NCBI GenBank assembly: GCA_947628385.1
Contig: CANQZS010000073.1
Span: forward strand, 1-8,272
Reading direction: 5' to 3'
Source: an uncultured Clostridia bacterium
Lineage (GTDB): Bacteria > Bacillota > Clostridia > Oscillospirales > Ruminococcaceae
Length of the DNA: 8,272 nucleotides
Each line of letters begins with the position of its first letter. Within the stretch, counting starts at the first letter, position 1. Below, one piece after another: positions 1 through 6,201 of this stretch. The notes beneath the pieces are model-generated. The model saw only the letters and a program-made list of their open reading frames with translations, did no database searches and was not told the DNA's origin. The position numbers and the translations under genes are program-made.

Positions 1-1
1 G

Positions 2-379
2 GCTTCGGCGGATACGCTGGGAGTCAAGGCTGCCAAATTCATGGTGTCGAATTTTGTTCCGGTCATAGGCGGTGCTGTGGCGGACACTTATACTACGGTC
101 AAAAATAGTCTCGGACTTCTGCGCGGAGGAGTTGGATTCTTTGGCATAGCGGTGATATTCATAATGATTCTTCCTCCGATACTTGAAGCTGTCGCCATGA
201 AGATGATATTCATGGCGTCCGGAGTGATCGCCGAGCTTTTCGGAGTAAGTCAGATGAAAGTGCTTATGAAAAACACCAACTGGATATTATCGGCAATATT
301 CAGCATACTTGTTTCATTTTCGGTGATGCTGATAATCTCTACGGCTATCCTTATGCTTGTCGGACTTAATGTTTCTTAG
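2..379 (+). CDS. spoIIIAE: Stage III sporulation protein AE, C-terminal part (5' end outside window)
   Basis: This is the last 125 codons of SpoIIIAE, a polytopic mother-cell membrane protein of the SpoIIIA-SpoIIQ channel needed for late forespore gene expression. The frame is already open at base 2, so the gene starts upstream; the ATG at 41 is internal. The visible part has the family's conserved stretch with FVPVIGG followed by a run through TVKNSLGLLRGGVG. Two hydrophobic membrane segments follow, around GFFGIAVIFIMILPPI and WILSAIFSILVSFSVML. The TAG stop at 377-379 lies 13 bases before the spoIIIAF ATG, as expected within the operon. Family assignment rests on these motifs plus the downstream spoIIIAF-AG-AH order. 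Nothing odd is visible, apart from truncation by the window edge. Confidence 0.93.
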   Translation, partial: ASADTLGVKAAKFMVSNFVPVIGGAVADTYTTVKNSLGLLRGGVGFFGIAVIFIMILPPILEAVAMKMIFMASGVIAELFGVSQMKVLMKNTNWILSAIFSILVSFSVMLIISTAILMLVGLNVS

Positions 380-389
380 GGGAGGGAGG
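379..389 (+). promoter_or_regulatory. Ribosome binding site that fixes the spoIIIAF start
   Basis: The purine run GGGGAGGGAGG begins on the last base of the spoIIIAE stop codon and ends 3 bases before the ATG at 393. It selects that ATG over the upstream in-frame TTG at 357, which lies inside spoIIIAE and has no comparable site. Confidence 0.75.
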
Positions 390-392
390 CTT

Positions 393-980
393 ATGGAGAC
401 ATTTAAAATGATAGCCGGAACAGCCTGCTTCCTTGGGATAATAACTGCTATATTCGGTTCAATGTACCCGTCGGAAAAATTTGCAAAGCAGATGAAGATA
501 ATTTTTTCCCTTGTATTCATTCTGAGCGTTGCAAAGCCGGTAATATCGGGCAGGATAAGCTTTCCTGATATAGAAGAGACTGTTTCCGCAGGCTCGGATC
601 AGTATTCCTCCATTAACGACAGGACGTATGAATATTTCATAAGCTCATTGGAAAAGAATATAAGCCTTTCGCTTGAAGCAAAGCTGAATGAAATTGACAT
701 TTATCCTGCTGAAATTGAGACAAGTATAAATATTTCCGACAGCGGCAGCATATCTATTAGTGAGGTGAGGCTCGTTCTTGACGATATGGACAGCTTCGGC
801 AAGGCTGAGGAATGTATCCGGCGTGCGGCGGAAAGCGATGTAAGGGTCACGGCGGGATCAAGGGAAAATATCGTTCCGGAAGATCAAAGCGTGTTTTCCG
901 GACAAGAAAAGAGTGATGATAAATATGCAGGAATTGGCAGACAGGATAAGGGAGCTGGTGAAAAAGCCGCTGTTCCTTAA
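393..980 (+). CDS. spoIIIAF: Stage III sporulation protein AF
   Basis: This encodes a 195-residue SpoIIIAF, a membrane-anchored component of the mother-cell side of the SpoIIIA-SpoIIQ feeding channel. Two N-terminal hydrophobic segments are visible: about residues 5-22 (MIAGTACFLGIITAIFGS) and 37-50 (IIFSLVFILSVAKP). The short link between them contains YPSEKFAKQMK, and the second ends in the family-typical KPVISG. The rest is a soluble, acidic and serine-rich domain. SpoIIIAF soluble domains are known to adopt a ring-building fold like those of secretion systems; that fold is not provable here by eye. Length is close to the usual figure of about 200 residues. The start is set by the strong purine run just upstream. 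The 3' end overlaps spoIIIAG by about 56 bases, so translation of the two is probably coupled. Confidence 0.93.
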   Translation: METFKMIAGTACFLGIITAIFGSMYPSEKFAKQMKIIFSLVFILSVAKPVISGRISFPDIEETVSAGSDQYSSINDRTYEYFISSLEKNISLSLEAKLNEIDIYPAEIETSINISDSGSISISEVRLVLDDMDSFGKAEECIRRAAESDVRVTAGSRENIVPEDQSVFSGQEKSDDKYAGIGRQDKGAGEKAAVP

Positions 981-1440
981 AGCTTCGGCTTTGTTAGGAG
1001 TGATAATGATAGTTATTATCCTTATTTCGGATATTCCCGATAAGGATAAAACCGTAAAAGAACGTCCTGCAAACGAAATAAGTTTTGAAAGCGCGGATAT
1101 TTATGCAGCCGGTACCGAGGAAAGGATATGCAGTATGATCTCCGATATAGAGGGAGTCGGAAAGGCAAGGGTAATGCTTACGATCACCTCTACGGAGGAA
1201 TATGTCTATGCCGAGATCCAGAAAGCGGGTTCCTCGCAGTCGGAAAACAGCTATATGATAATAGATAATGGTCAACAAAAGGAGGCGTTGCTGAAAAAGA
1301 TAAATAATCCCGCTATAAGCGGCGTATTAGTTGTATGTGAAGGGGGCGATGATCCGAGAGTATGCGAACAGGTCTATATTGCCGTATCAACGGCGCTGAA
1401 TATCCCAACTAATAAAATTTATGTTGCGGAAATGAAATAG
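925..1440 (+). CDS. spoIIIAG: Stage III sporulation protein AG
   Basis: This encodes a protein of about 171 residues matching SpoIIIAG, which forms a large ring in the SpoIIIA-SpoIIQ channel. The layout is a short charged cytoplasmic N-terminus, one membrane helix at about residues 17-35 (FLKASALLGVIMIVIILIS), then an extracytoplasmic domain. That domain includes the family motif ISDIEGVGKARVMLTI near residues 70-85 and ends KIYVAEMK. The start is uncertain: in-frame candidates are GTG 913, ATG 916 and ATG 925, and the only purine run (AAAAGAG, 907-913) is too close to the first two and 11 bases from ATG 925, so I chose 925. All options lie inside spoIIIAF, in a different frame. The weak ribosome site fits coupling to spoIIIAF translation. 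The TAG stop is part of the AGGAGG site for spoIIIAH. Confidence 0.92.
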   Translation: MQELADRIRELVKKPLFLKASALLGVIMIVIILISDIPDKDKTVKERPANEISFESADIYAAGTEERICSMISDIEGVGKARVMLTITSTEEYVYAEIQKAGSSQSENSYMIIDNGQQKEALLKKINNPAISGVLVVCEGGDDPRVCEQVYIAVSTALNIPTNKIYVAEMK

Positions 1441-1451
1441 GAGGAATTTTT

Positions 1452-1994
1452 ATGAGAAAGCCCAATCTTATCATCGGAAAAAAACATATTATCCTTGCCT
1501 GTCTTACATTGATACTGGGAGCAGCTATATACATGAATTATGCGTTCTCCACGGCGGAACAGGATATTACCTCGGCTGATGCGGACATTGAAAGCACCGA
1601 AGCCGTAAATTACGGCGACGCGGCATTCGTGAGCGCCGAAAGCGAAAGCGACTATTTTGCGCAGGTCAGACTCGCCAGAATGACCTCCAGAGACGAAGCG
1701 GTGGAAACTCTTGCCACTATTCTCGGCGGAGGAGATCTTTCGGAGGAGGAATCGGCTTCCTATACAGGCGAGGCTGTAAACCTTTCAAAGCTTTCAGAAA
1801 GCGAGAGCACTATCGAAAGCCTTATCAAGGCACAGGGATTTGAGGACTGCGTAGTCTATCTGAACGGCACTACCGCCAACATAGTAGTGAGATCCGAGGG
1901 GCTCGTTCCGTCCGAAGCAGCTCAAATTAAAGACATTTTATTAACAGAAGTGACAATTCCCACAGAAAATATTAGAATTTTTGAGGTTAAGTAG
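1452..1994 (+). CDS. spoIIIAH: Stage III sporulation protein AH
   Basis: This encodes a 180-residue SpoIIIAH, the mother-cell protein that docks with forespore SpoIIQ across the intermembrane space; its extracellular domain resembles YscJ ring-forming proteins. One membrane helix is visible at about residues 12-28 (HIILACLTLILGAAIYM), followed by an acidic, serine-rich linker. The conserved C-terminal domain begins around FAQVRLARMTSRDEA, with the family's arginine and RDEA pattern, and ends in IPTENIRIFEVK. It is somewhat shorter than the Bacillus protein (about 218 residues); the shortness may lie in the linker. The AGGAGGA site overlaps the spoIIIAG stop and sits 7 bases before the ATG. 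It is the last gene of the spoIIIA operon, and a new promoter starts immediately after its stop. Confidence 0.94.
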   Translation: MRKPNLIIGKKHIILACLTLILGAAIYMNYAFSTAEQDITSADADIESTEAVNYGDAAFVSAESESDYFAQVRLARMTSRDEAVETLATILGGGDLSEEESASYTGEAVNLSKLSESESTIESLIKAQGFEDCVVYLNGTTANIVVRSEGLVPSEAAQIKDILLTEVTIPTENIRIFEVK

Positions 1995-2023
1995 TTGTGT
2001 CTTTCAAAAAAATTTGGTATAAT
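1995..2023 (+). promoter_or_regulatory. Extended -10 promoter for the Asp23-nusB-xse-ispA genes
   Basis: A perfect TATAAT lies at 2018-2023 and is preceded by TGG, giving the extended -10 pattern TGnTATAAT. Exactly 17 bases upstream is TTGTGT (1995-2000), a half-matching -35 that begins directly after the spoIIIAH stop codon. The predicted transcription start is about 2029-2031. The elements match a vegetative sigma-A type promoter rather than the sigma-E or sigma-G types expected for sporulation genes, so it probably separates housekeeping from sporulation transcription. This was assigned by eye and has not been mapped experimentally. Confidence 0.75.
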
Positions 2024-2049
2024 AGTATTATACATGAATTTTTTGAAAG
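2001..2049. repeat. Nested inverted repeat centred on the promoter
   Basis: Two inverted repeats share one symmetry axis at base 2025. The inner pair is GTATAAT (2017-2023) and ATTATAC (2027-2033), perfect over 7 bp with a 3-base centre. The outer pair is CTTTCAAAAAA (2001-2011) and TTTTTTGAAAG (2039-2049), perfect over 11 bp. The inner left arm is the -10 element itself. Such symmetry could be an operator for a dimeric repressor. The stem is almost all A/T and lacks a U-tail, so it makes a poor terminator. Confidence 0.7.
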
Positions 2050-2077
2050 GCTGACTGCCATATAATGCCTGTCAGCC
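2049..2077 (+). promoter_or_regulatory. Leader hairpin upstream of the Asp23-family gene
   Basis: GGCTGAC (2049-2055) and GTCAGCC (2071-2077) form a perfect 7-bp stem with a 15-base loop. It lies in the predicted 5' leader, about 20 bases after the transcription start and 8 bases before the GGAGG at 2086-2090. The loop contains a second TATAAT (2061-2066) with no matching -35. The hairpin could stabilise the transcript or affect translation; this role is inferred. Confidence 0.5.
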
Positions 2078-2097
2078 CTGTAATCGGAGGTAATGCT

Positions 2098-2448
2098 ATG
2101 AACAAAGGTTCTGATCTGAAGGCTGACAGCGTTAAGATCTCAGAGGACGTGATCGCTAAGATCACAGAGGCTGCCGTAAACAATGTGGAGGGCGTGCGCG
2201 GACTTGCTGTTCCCAAGAAAAGCTTTCTGTCCGCAATATTCAGAGCTTCAAAGGATCCGGTAAGCATCAGAATGAACTGCGGGTCGGCAGAAATTTCCAT
2301 CAAGATCGTGGTTTCTGACTCATGCAAGGTAAAAAGCGCTGCCGAAAAGATCCAGAAGCAGGTCAAAGAGGACGTTCAGAATATGACGGGTATCGCCGTT
2401 ACAAAGGTAAACGTATTTGTAAAGGATATTATTTTTGAAAAGGAATAG
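2098..2448 (+). CDS. yqhY: Asp23/Gls24 (DUF322) family protein, YqhY-like
   Basis: This encodes a 116-residue Asp23/Gls24 family protein. The family signature is clear: ISEDVIAKITEAAVNNVEGV near the N-terminus, then a beta-rich core (AEISIKIVVSDS) and a C-terminal VTKVNVFVKDIIFEKE. There is no signal peptide or membrane helix, so it is probably cytoplasmic. In Bacillus the homolog at this position, just before nusB, is YqhY, linked to control of acetyl-CoA carboxylase and lipid synthesis; here accB and accC are not next to it. The ATG at 2098 is chosen because GGAGG (2086-2090) stands 7 bases upstream; an in-frame ATG at 2065 would place its start inside the leader hairpin and has no good site. 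It is the first gene after the extended -10 promoter. The family is certain; the specific role is not. Confidence 0.9.
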   Translation: MNKGSDLKADSVKISEDVIAKITEAAVNNVEGVRGLAVPKKSFLSAIFRASKDPVSIRMNCGSAEISIKIVVSDSCKVKSAAEKIQKQVKEDVQNMTGIAVTKVNVFVKDIIFEKE

Positions 2449-2454
2449 CGTGTC

Positions 2455-2486
2455 AAGCAGGCTCTCCGTGGAGAGGGCTTGCTTTT
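2455..2486 (+). terminator. Hairpin between the Asp23-family gene and nusB, possible attenuator
   Basis: AAGCAGG (2455-2461) pairs with CTTGCTT (2478-2484, one G-U pair), and CTCTC (2462-2466) pairs with GAGAG (2471-2475), with a CGTG loop. GG at 2476-2477 is a two-base bulge. The stem is followed by only a short T run (the four T at 2483-2486, partly in the stem). It resembles a weak or leaky intrinsic terminator seven bases after the upstream stop codon. Read-through into nusB is expected because no convincing promoter is seen in this gap. Confidence 0.45.
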
Positions 2487-2534
2487 CTGCGTTCCGGATC
2501 ACACTATATGACAATCTGAAAAGGGGATCGTAAA

Positions 2535-2939
2535 ATGAAAAGAAGTGAAGTGCGGGAAGCGGTTTTTTTCCTTACATTTGAAAAAATGTTCGGTGACAGA
2601 ACGCTTGACGAGGTACTTGACGCTGCGTATGAGGCTGATGTTTTTGAGATCAACGATGATGTTGAAAATATGTTCAGAGCCGTAGATGAAAAAAAGGACG
2701 AGATAGACGGGATAATCGCGTCATTCAGCGAAAAAAGACAGTTCAGCCGTATTCCCAAGGTCTCGGCGGCTATACTCAGGATAGCCGTTTACGAAATGAT
2801 GTTCGATGATTCAGTACCGGATAATGTAGCTATAAGCGAAGCGGTCATACTGACTAAGAAATTTGCCTATGAAACTGACGTTCAGTTCGTAAACGGTCTG
2901 CTTGGTGCGTTTTTCAGAAGCAGAGGAGACAACAAATGA
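2535..2939 (+). CDS. nusB: Transcription antitermination factor NusB
   Basis: This encodes a 134-residue NusB, the usual length for the family. NusB binds boxA RNA together with NusE (ribosomal protein S10) and supports antitermination and processing of ribosomal RNA transcripts. The all-helical fold is supported by the N-terminal KRSEVREAVFFLTFEKMF (residues 2-19), the central AAILRIAVYEMMFDD (78-92), the conserved VPDNVAISEAV (94-104) with its following KKFA, and the C-terminal FVNGLLGAFF (118-127). GGGGA at 2523-2527 lies 7 bases before the ATG, supporting this start. The stop overlaps the next start codon as ATGA. The 86-base gap upstream contains a hairpin but no clear promoter, so nusB is probably transcribed from the promoter at 1995-2023. 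Confidence 0.95.
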   Translation: MKRSEVREAVFFLTFEKMFGDRTLDEVLDAAYEADVFEINDDVENMFRAVDEKKDEIDGIIASFSEKRQFSRIPKVSAAILRIAVYEMMFDDSVPDNVAISEAVILTKKFAYETDVQFVNGLLGAFFRSRGDNK

Positions 2940-3871
2940 AGCTTCTGGGAATAGATACCAGCAATTATACCACTTCTGCATCGTTCTATGATACGGATAA
3001 AAACAGTATCATTACAGCCGGAAAGCTCCTGCCGGTAAAAAAGGGAGAGCTTGGTCTGAGACAAAGCGACGCGGTCTTTCATCACACAAGACAGCTTCCG
3101 GAGGTCATAAGGAGCGTATTTATGCAGGCAAATGATATTCCGGACGCCGTGGGAGTTTCGGTCCGTCCGAGAAATGCAGACGGATCATATATGCCGTGCT
3201 TCCTTTGCGGAGAGGGACTTGCAGATTCGATCTCGGCAATTTATGGTATACCGGTATATAAAACGTCTCATCAGACGGGACATATATTGGCGGCGCTTTA
3301 TTCCGCAAACAGACTTGATCTTACGGGAACAAGGTTCATTGCCTTTCATGTCAGCGGAGGGACTACAGACTGCCTTTTGTGTGAGCCTGACGAGGAGGAA
3401 ATAATAAAAATTACGGAGATAGGCGGATCTCTCGACCTTAAAGCCGGACAAGCCGTTGACAGGGTAGGTCTTATGCTTGGACTCGATTTTCCATGCGGAA
3501 AGCAGTTGGAGGAGCTTGCTTCAAGATGCACCGAGAGCTTCAGGGTAAGACCTGTGCTGAAAAACGGCAGCTGCTGCCTTTCAGGACTGGAAAACCAATG
3601 CAGGACAATGCTTGAAAACGGAGCGTCCCATGAAGCCGCTGCAATGTACTGCCTTGAATATATATACGCTTCGGTCAGGGAAATGACCGGATATGCAATG
3701 AAGATCCACGGGCAGCTTCCGGTAGTATTTGCCGGAGGAGTAATGTCCGACAGAATAATAAGGAATAAACTGGAAAAGGATATGGAGTCATATTTTGCCG
3801 AACCTGCCTTTTCCTGTGACAACGCTGCGGGAACGGCTGTTTTTGCAGCATTGAAAGGGTCATGCAAATGA
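2936..3871 (+). CDS. TsaD/Kae1-like protein (peptidase M22 family paralog)
   Basis: This encodes a 311-residue ASKHA-fold protein of the TsaD/Kae1/Gcp family. TsaD itself makes the t6A modification of ANN-decoding tRNAs with TsaB, TsaC and TsaE. Seen here: N-terminal LGIDTSNYTTS (4-14), the metal-binding pattern H112-x3-H116 in TSHQTGHILAA, the phosphate-loop-like VSGGTTD (139-145), LDLKAGQAVDRVGLMLGL (166-183), AGGV (266-269) and CDNAAGTAV (294-302) with D295 as the third metal ligand. It departs from canonical TsaD: SGGHT reads SGGTT, the AGEAFDK motif reads AGQAVDR, and the conserved Asn after AGGV is D272. It is also shorter than the usual 335-345 residues. No tsaB or tsaE gene is adjacent. 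It overlaps nusB and xseA by 4 bases each. Probably a second, divergent paralog of unknown job; the 'sialoglycoprotease' label is historical. Confidence 0.85.
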   Translation: MKLLGIDTSNYTTSASFYDTDKNSIITAGKLLPVKKGELGLRQSDAVFHHTRQLPEVIRSVFMQANDIPDAVGVSVRPRNADGSYMPCFLCGEGLADSISAIYGIPVYKTSHQTGHILAALYSANRLDLTGTRFIAFHVSGGTTDCLLCEPDEEEIIKITEIGGSLDLKAGQAVDRVGLMLGLDFPCGKQLEELASRCTESFRVRPVLKNGSCCLSGLENQCRTMLENGASHEAAAMYCLEYIYASVREMTGYAMKIHGQLPVVFAGGVMSDRIIRNKLEKDMESYFAEPAFSCDNAAGTAVFAALKGSCK

Positions 3872-5061
3872 GCGCGATACTGACGGTCTCACAGATAAAC
3901 AGATATATAGCTTCTAAAATAAAAGAGGATACAAGGCTAAAGGGTATACTTGTTTCGGGGGAAATATCGAATTTTTCCTTTTATGCAAGATCTGGGCATA
4001 TGTATTTTACGCTTAAAGACAATGAAAGCGCTGTAAAAGCTGTAATGTTCAGCAGCAATGCTTCACGTCTTGCATTTATGCCGGCAAACGGAATGAAAGT
4101 AATAGCTTCCGCAAATGTTCAGGTCTATGAACGCGACGGAGTTTACCAGCTCTATGTATCGGATATGCAGCCCGACGGTGTAGGCGCGCTGTATCTGGCA
4201 TGCGAGCAGCTTAAAGAAAAGCTTTCAAAAGAGGGGATATTCGATGCTTCCCACAAAAAGCCGATACCGGATATTCCGGAAAAGATAGGGATAATAACCT
4301 CTGCGGAATCGGCGGCTTTGCAGGATATGCTGAATATAATATCAAGAAGATACCCAGCCGCACAGGTAACGGTATTTCCTGCGCTGGTTCAGGGAAGCGC
4401 CGCTCCTGCGTCCTTGTGCAGAGCGATAAGATATGCGGACGGAAAAAAGCTCGATCTTCTGATCTGCGGCAGAGGCGGGGGTTCCCTTGAGGATCTGATG
4501 GCGTTTAACGACGAATCGGTGGTAAGATGTGTGTATTCCTGTAAAACGCCTATAATTTCAGCCGTCGGACATGAGACAGACGTTTCAGTCTCGGATCTTG
4601 CGGCTGATCTGAGAGCTCCTACGCCGTCTGCCGCCGCGGAGCTTGCCGTTCCGGATATAAACGGCATATCGGCACGTCTGGACGAAATTGAAAAGGCTCT
4701 TAAAGGCGGGGTATATGCACAGCTTGAAAGCAAGGCATACGCTCTTGATATGCTTTCAAAGAGAATGGAGCTTGCTTCTCCGGCAGGTAAGCTTAGGGCT
4801 GCCGAGGAAAAGCTCATAGGTTTGGAAAAACGGCTAAAGGATCTCTACAGGATCAATATTAACAGATATGAAACGGCAATTGCCGAAAAAGCCGCAAGGC
4901 TTGACAGCTTAAGCCCTCTTAAAACGCTTGGAAGAGGATATTCGCTTGTATATAAGAACAATAAGCTTGTCAATTCGGCGGTTAAGCTTTCACAGGGAGA
5001 TGCTGTAGAAATAAGGTTTTGTGACGGAGAGGTACTTGCGGAAGTAAAGGAAAGGGTATGA
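3868..5061 (+). CDS. xseA: Exodeoxyribonuclease VII large subunit
   Basis: This encodes a 397-residue catalytic subunit of exonuclease VII, which with XseB degrades single-stranded DNA from both ends into short oligonucleotides. Domains in order: an N-terminal OB fold with LTVSQINRYIASKI and VSGEISNF (to about residue 100); the catalytic core with GIITSAESAALQDMLNIISRRYP, then GRGGGSLEDLMAFNDE (201-216) and VGHETDVSVSDLAADLRAPTP, whose H235 and D238 lie in the most conserved block; a charged helical stretch; and the C-terminal LSPLKTLGRGYSLV. The length is standard. The start at 3868 is preferred over an in-frame ATG at 3862 because the GAAAGGG site (3853-3859) is 8 bases away from it but only 2 from the other. 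This choice also gives an ATGA overlap with the preceding gene. Confidence 0.96.
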   Translation: MSAILTVSQINRYIASKIKEDTRLKGILVSGEISNFSFYARSGHMYFTLKDNESAVKAVMFSSNASRLAFMPANGMKVIASANVQVYERDGVYQLYVSDMQPDGVGALYLACEQLKEKLSKEGIFDASHKKPIPDIPEKIGIITSAESAALQDMLNIISRRYPAAQVTVFPALVQGSAAPASLCRAIRYADGKKLDLLICGRGGGSLEDLMAFNDESVVRCVYSCKTPIISAVGHETDVSVSDLAADLRAPTPSAAAELAVPDINGISARLDEIEKALKGGVYAQLESKAYALDMLSKRMELASPAGKLRAAEEKLIGLEKRLKDLYRININRYETAIAEKAARLDSLSPLKTLGRGYSLVYKNNKLVNSAVKLSQGDAVEIRFCDGEVLAEVKERV

Positions 5062-5068
5062 AGATATT

Positions 5069-5254
5069 ATGAATTTTGAACAGTCAATGAAAAGGCTCGA
5101 AGAGATAATCGGGAGCCTTGAAGATAATGAGATCTCGCTTGAGGATTCGATCTCGGCGTTCAATGAGGGAACACAGCTCCTTGCCGGCTGCAGGAAGCAG
5201 CTAAATGAAGCGCAGCTTCTGGTAACGGTGGAAGATGTTCCCGATGAGGAATAA
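5069..5254 (+). CDS. xseB: Exodeoxyribonuclease VII small subunit
   Basis: This encodes a 61-residue small subunit of exonuclease VII, which wraps the helical part of XseA and is required for activity. The conserved core is complete: NFEQSMKRLEEIIGSLED, then the family hallmark LEDSISAFNEGTQLL and CRKQLNEAQ. The acidic tail is short, so the protein is near the small end of the usual 60-80 residues. The ATG is 7 bases after the xseA stop. The nearest purine run (AAAGGG, 5051-5056) lies inside xseA, 12 bases upstream, a longish spacing that suggests coupling to xseA translation. The subunit ratio in the enzyme favours XseB, but nothing here explains extra XseB production. Confidence 0.95.
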   Translation: MNFEQSMKRLEEIIGSLEDNEISLEDSISAFNEGTQLLAGCRKQLNEAQLLVTVEDVPDEE

Positions 5255-5256
5255 AA

Positions 5257-5271
5257 GGGGGAAGTTTATTG
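5257..5271 (+). promoter_or_regulatory. Ribosome binding site selecting a TTG start for ispA
   Basis: The run GGGGGA (5257-5262) stands 6 bases before the TTG at 5269-5271 and 15 bases before the first in-frame ATG (5278). Normal spacing therefore favours TTG initiation, which would add three residues. TTG starts are common enough in Firmicutes and usually lower initiation somewhat. Confidence 0.65.
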
Positions 5272-6174
5272 AAAAATATGGTGCTTTCCGAAAGCTCCGG
5301 AAAAAGGCTCAGCGAGCTTGTCAGTCTGACTGACGCTCATCTGGAGGAGCTTCACAAACGCGCTTTGAACGGTACTGGAAAGCAGTCCGTTATAACCGAT
5401 GCAATGTGGTATTCTCTTTCGGCAGGAGGAAAAAGGCTGCGTCCGGTGCTGACGCTGGAATTCTGCCATGTCTGCGGAGGAGACGAAAGAAAGGCTTTGT
5501 CAGCGGCCTGCGCGCTTGAAATGATACACACATTTTCCTTGATACATGACGATCTTCCGTGTATGGATAATGACGATATGAGACGCGGAAAGCCGTCGTG
5601 TCATAAGGCTTTCGGGGAATCAATGGCGCTTCTGGCAGGCGACGCGCTTCTGAATATGGCATTCGGGGTAATAGCTGATGACGAATATTTATCCGCTGAT
5701 ACTAAAACAGCGCTGATACGCGAGCTTTCGTCGTCCTCCGGAATACTCGGAATGATAGGCGGTCAGGTCATAGATACGGAGTATAAGGGGGAATTCGATG
5801 ACGCTCTTATTCTTGATATGTATTCTATGAAAACCTCCGCGCTTCTGAGAGCAGCGTGCAGAATGGGCTGCATTTCTGCGGGCGCAGATGAGGATAGGAT
5901 CTCGGCTGCGGGAGAATTTGCCGAAAAGCTCGGTCTGGCATTCCAGATAACGGACGATATACTGGATATGACGGGAGACGAAAGGATCCTTGGGAAGCCC
6001 GTAGGCAGCGACGCTCAGAACGGAAAGAATACATATGCATCGGTAAACGGCATCGAGGCAGCCCGCAAAAAGGCTTCGGAGCTTACCGATGAAGCATATG
6101 CGAGACTTGATGGATTTAAGGATAACGGCTTTCTCAGGGAGCTTACGCTGTATCTTCTCGGAAGAGACCGCTAA
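5269..6174 (+). CDS. ispA: Farnesyl diphosphate synthase (short-chain polyprenyl synthase)
   Basis: This encodes a 301-residue trans-prenyltransferase that condenses isopentenyl diphosphate with dimethylallyl and geranyl diphosphates. Visible motifs are SLSAGGKRLRPVL (49-61, substrate phosphate binding), the first aspartate-rich motif DDLPCMD (94-100) followed by NDDMRRGKP, GGQVIDTE, a KTSALLRA stretch, and the second aspartate-rich motif DDILD (229-233) in FQITDDILDMTGD. The two-residue insertion in the first motif and the aromatic Phe89 five residues before it match bacterial farnesyl diphosphate synthases such as E. coli IspA, which has Tyr there; geranyl or geranylgeranyl product cannot be excluded. 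Length is typical. It follows xseB by 14 bases and stands two genes before dxs, so precursor supply and chain building are encoded together. The start is TTG, as argued from the ribosome site. Confidence 0.94.
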   Translation: MKNMVLSESSGKRLSELVSLTDAHLEELHKRALNGTGKQSVITDAMWYSLSAGGKRLRPVLTLEFCHVCGGDERKALSAACALEMIHTFSLIHDDLPCMDNDDMRRGKPSCHKAFGESMALLAGDALLNMAFGVIADDEYLSADTKTALIRELSSSSGILGMIGGQVIDTEYKGEFDDALILDMYSMKTSALLRAACRMGCISAGADEDRISAAGEFAEKLGLAFQITDDILDMTGDERILGKPVGSDAQNGKNTYASVNGIEAARKKASELTDEAYARLDGFKDNGFLRELTLYLLGRDR

Positions 6175-6201
6175 ATTGTTAAAATAAAGGATATGAACGG
6201 A

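Noticed and set aside
2001..2049. The nested palindrome as an intrinsic terminator for the spoIIIA operon
   Set aside because: The stem is nearly all A/T, has internal mismatches between its two parts, and is followed by GCTGAC rather than a T run. The -10 overlap fits a regulatory reading better.
2061..2066. Second TATAAT as another promoter
   Set aside because: No -35 at 16-18 bp and no TG extension; it lies in the loop of the leader hairpin. Downstream start would fall on the ribosome site.
2479..2510. A promoter for nusB made of TTGCTT and TATATG
   Set aside because: The spacing is 20 bases, and the -35-like element is part of the hairpin arm.
3346..3867. Long minus-strand open frame (173 codons) opposite the TsaD-like gene
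   Set aside because: It is the antisense shadow of a well-conserved gene, with no ribosome site and no recognisable domain.
4389..4817. Minus-strand open frame (142 codons) opposite xseA
   Set aside because: Low-complexity Ser/Ala composition mirrors xseA codon use on the other strand; no ribosome site or family resemblance.
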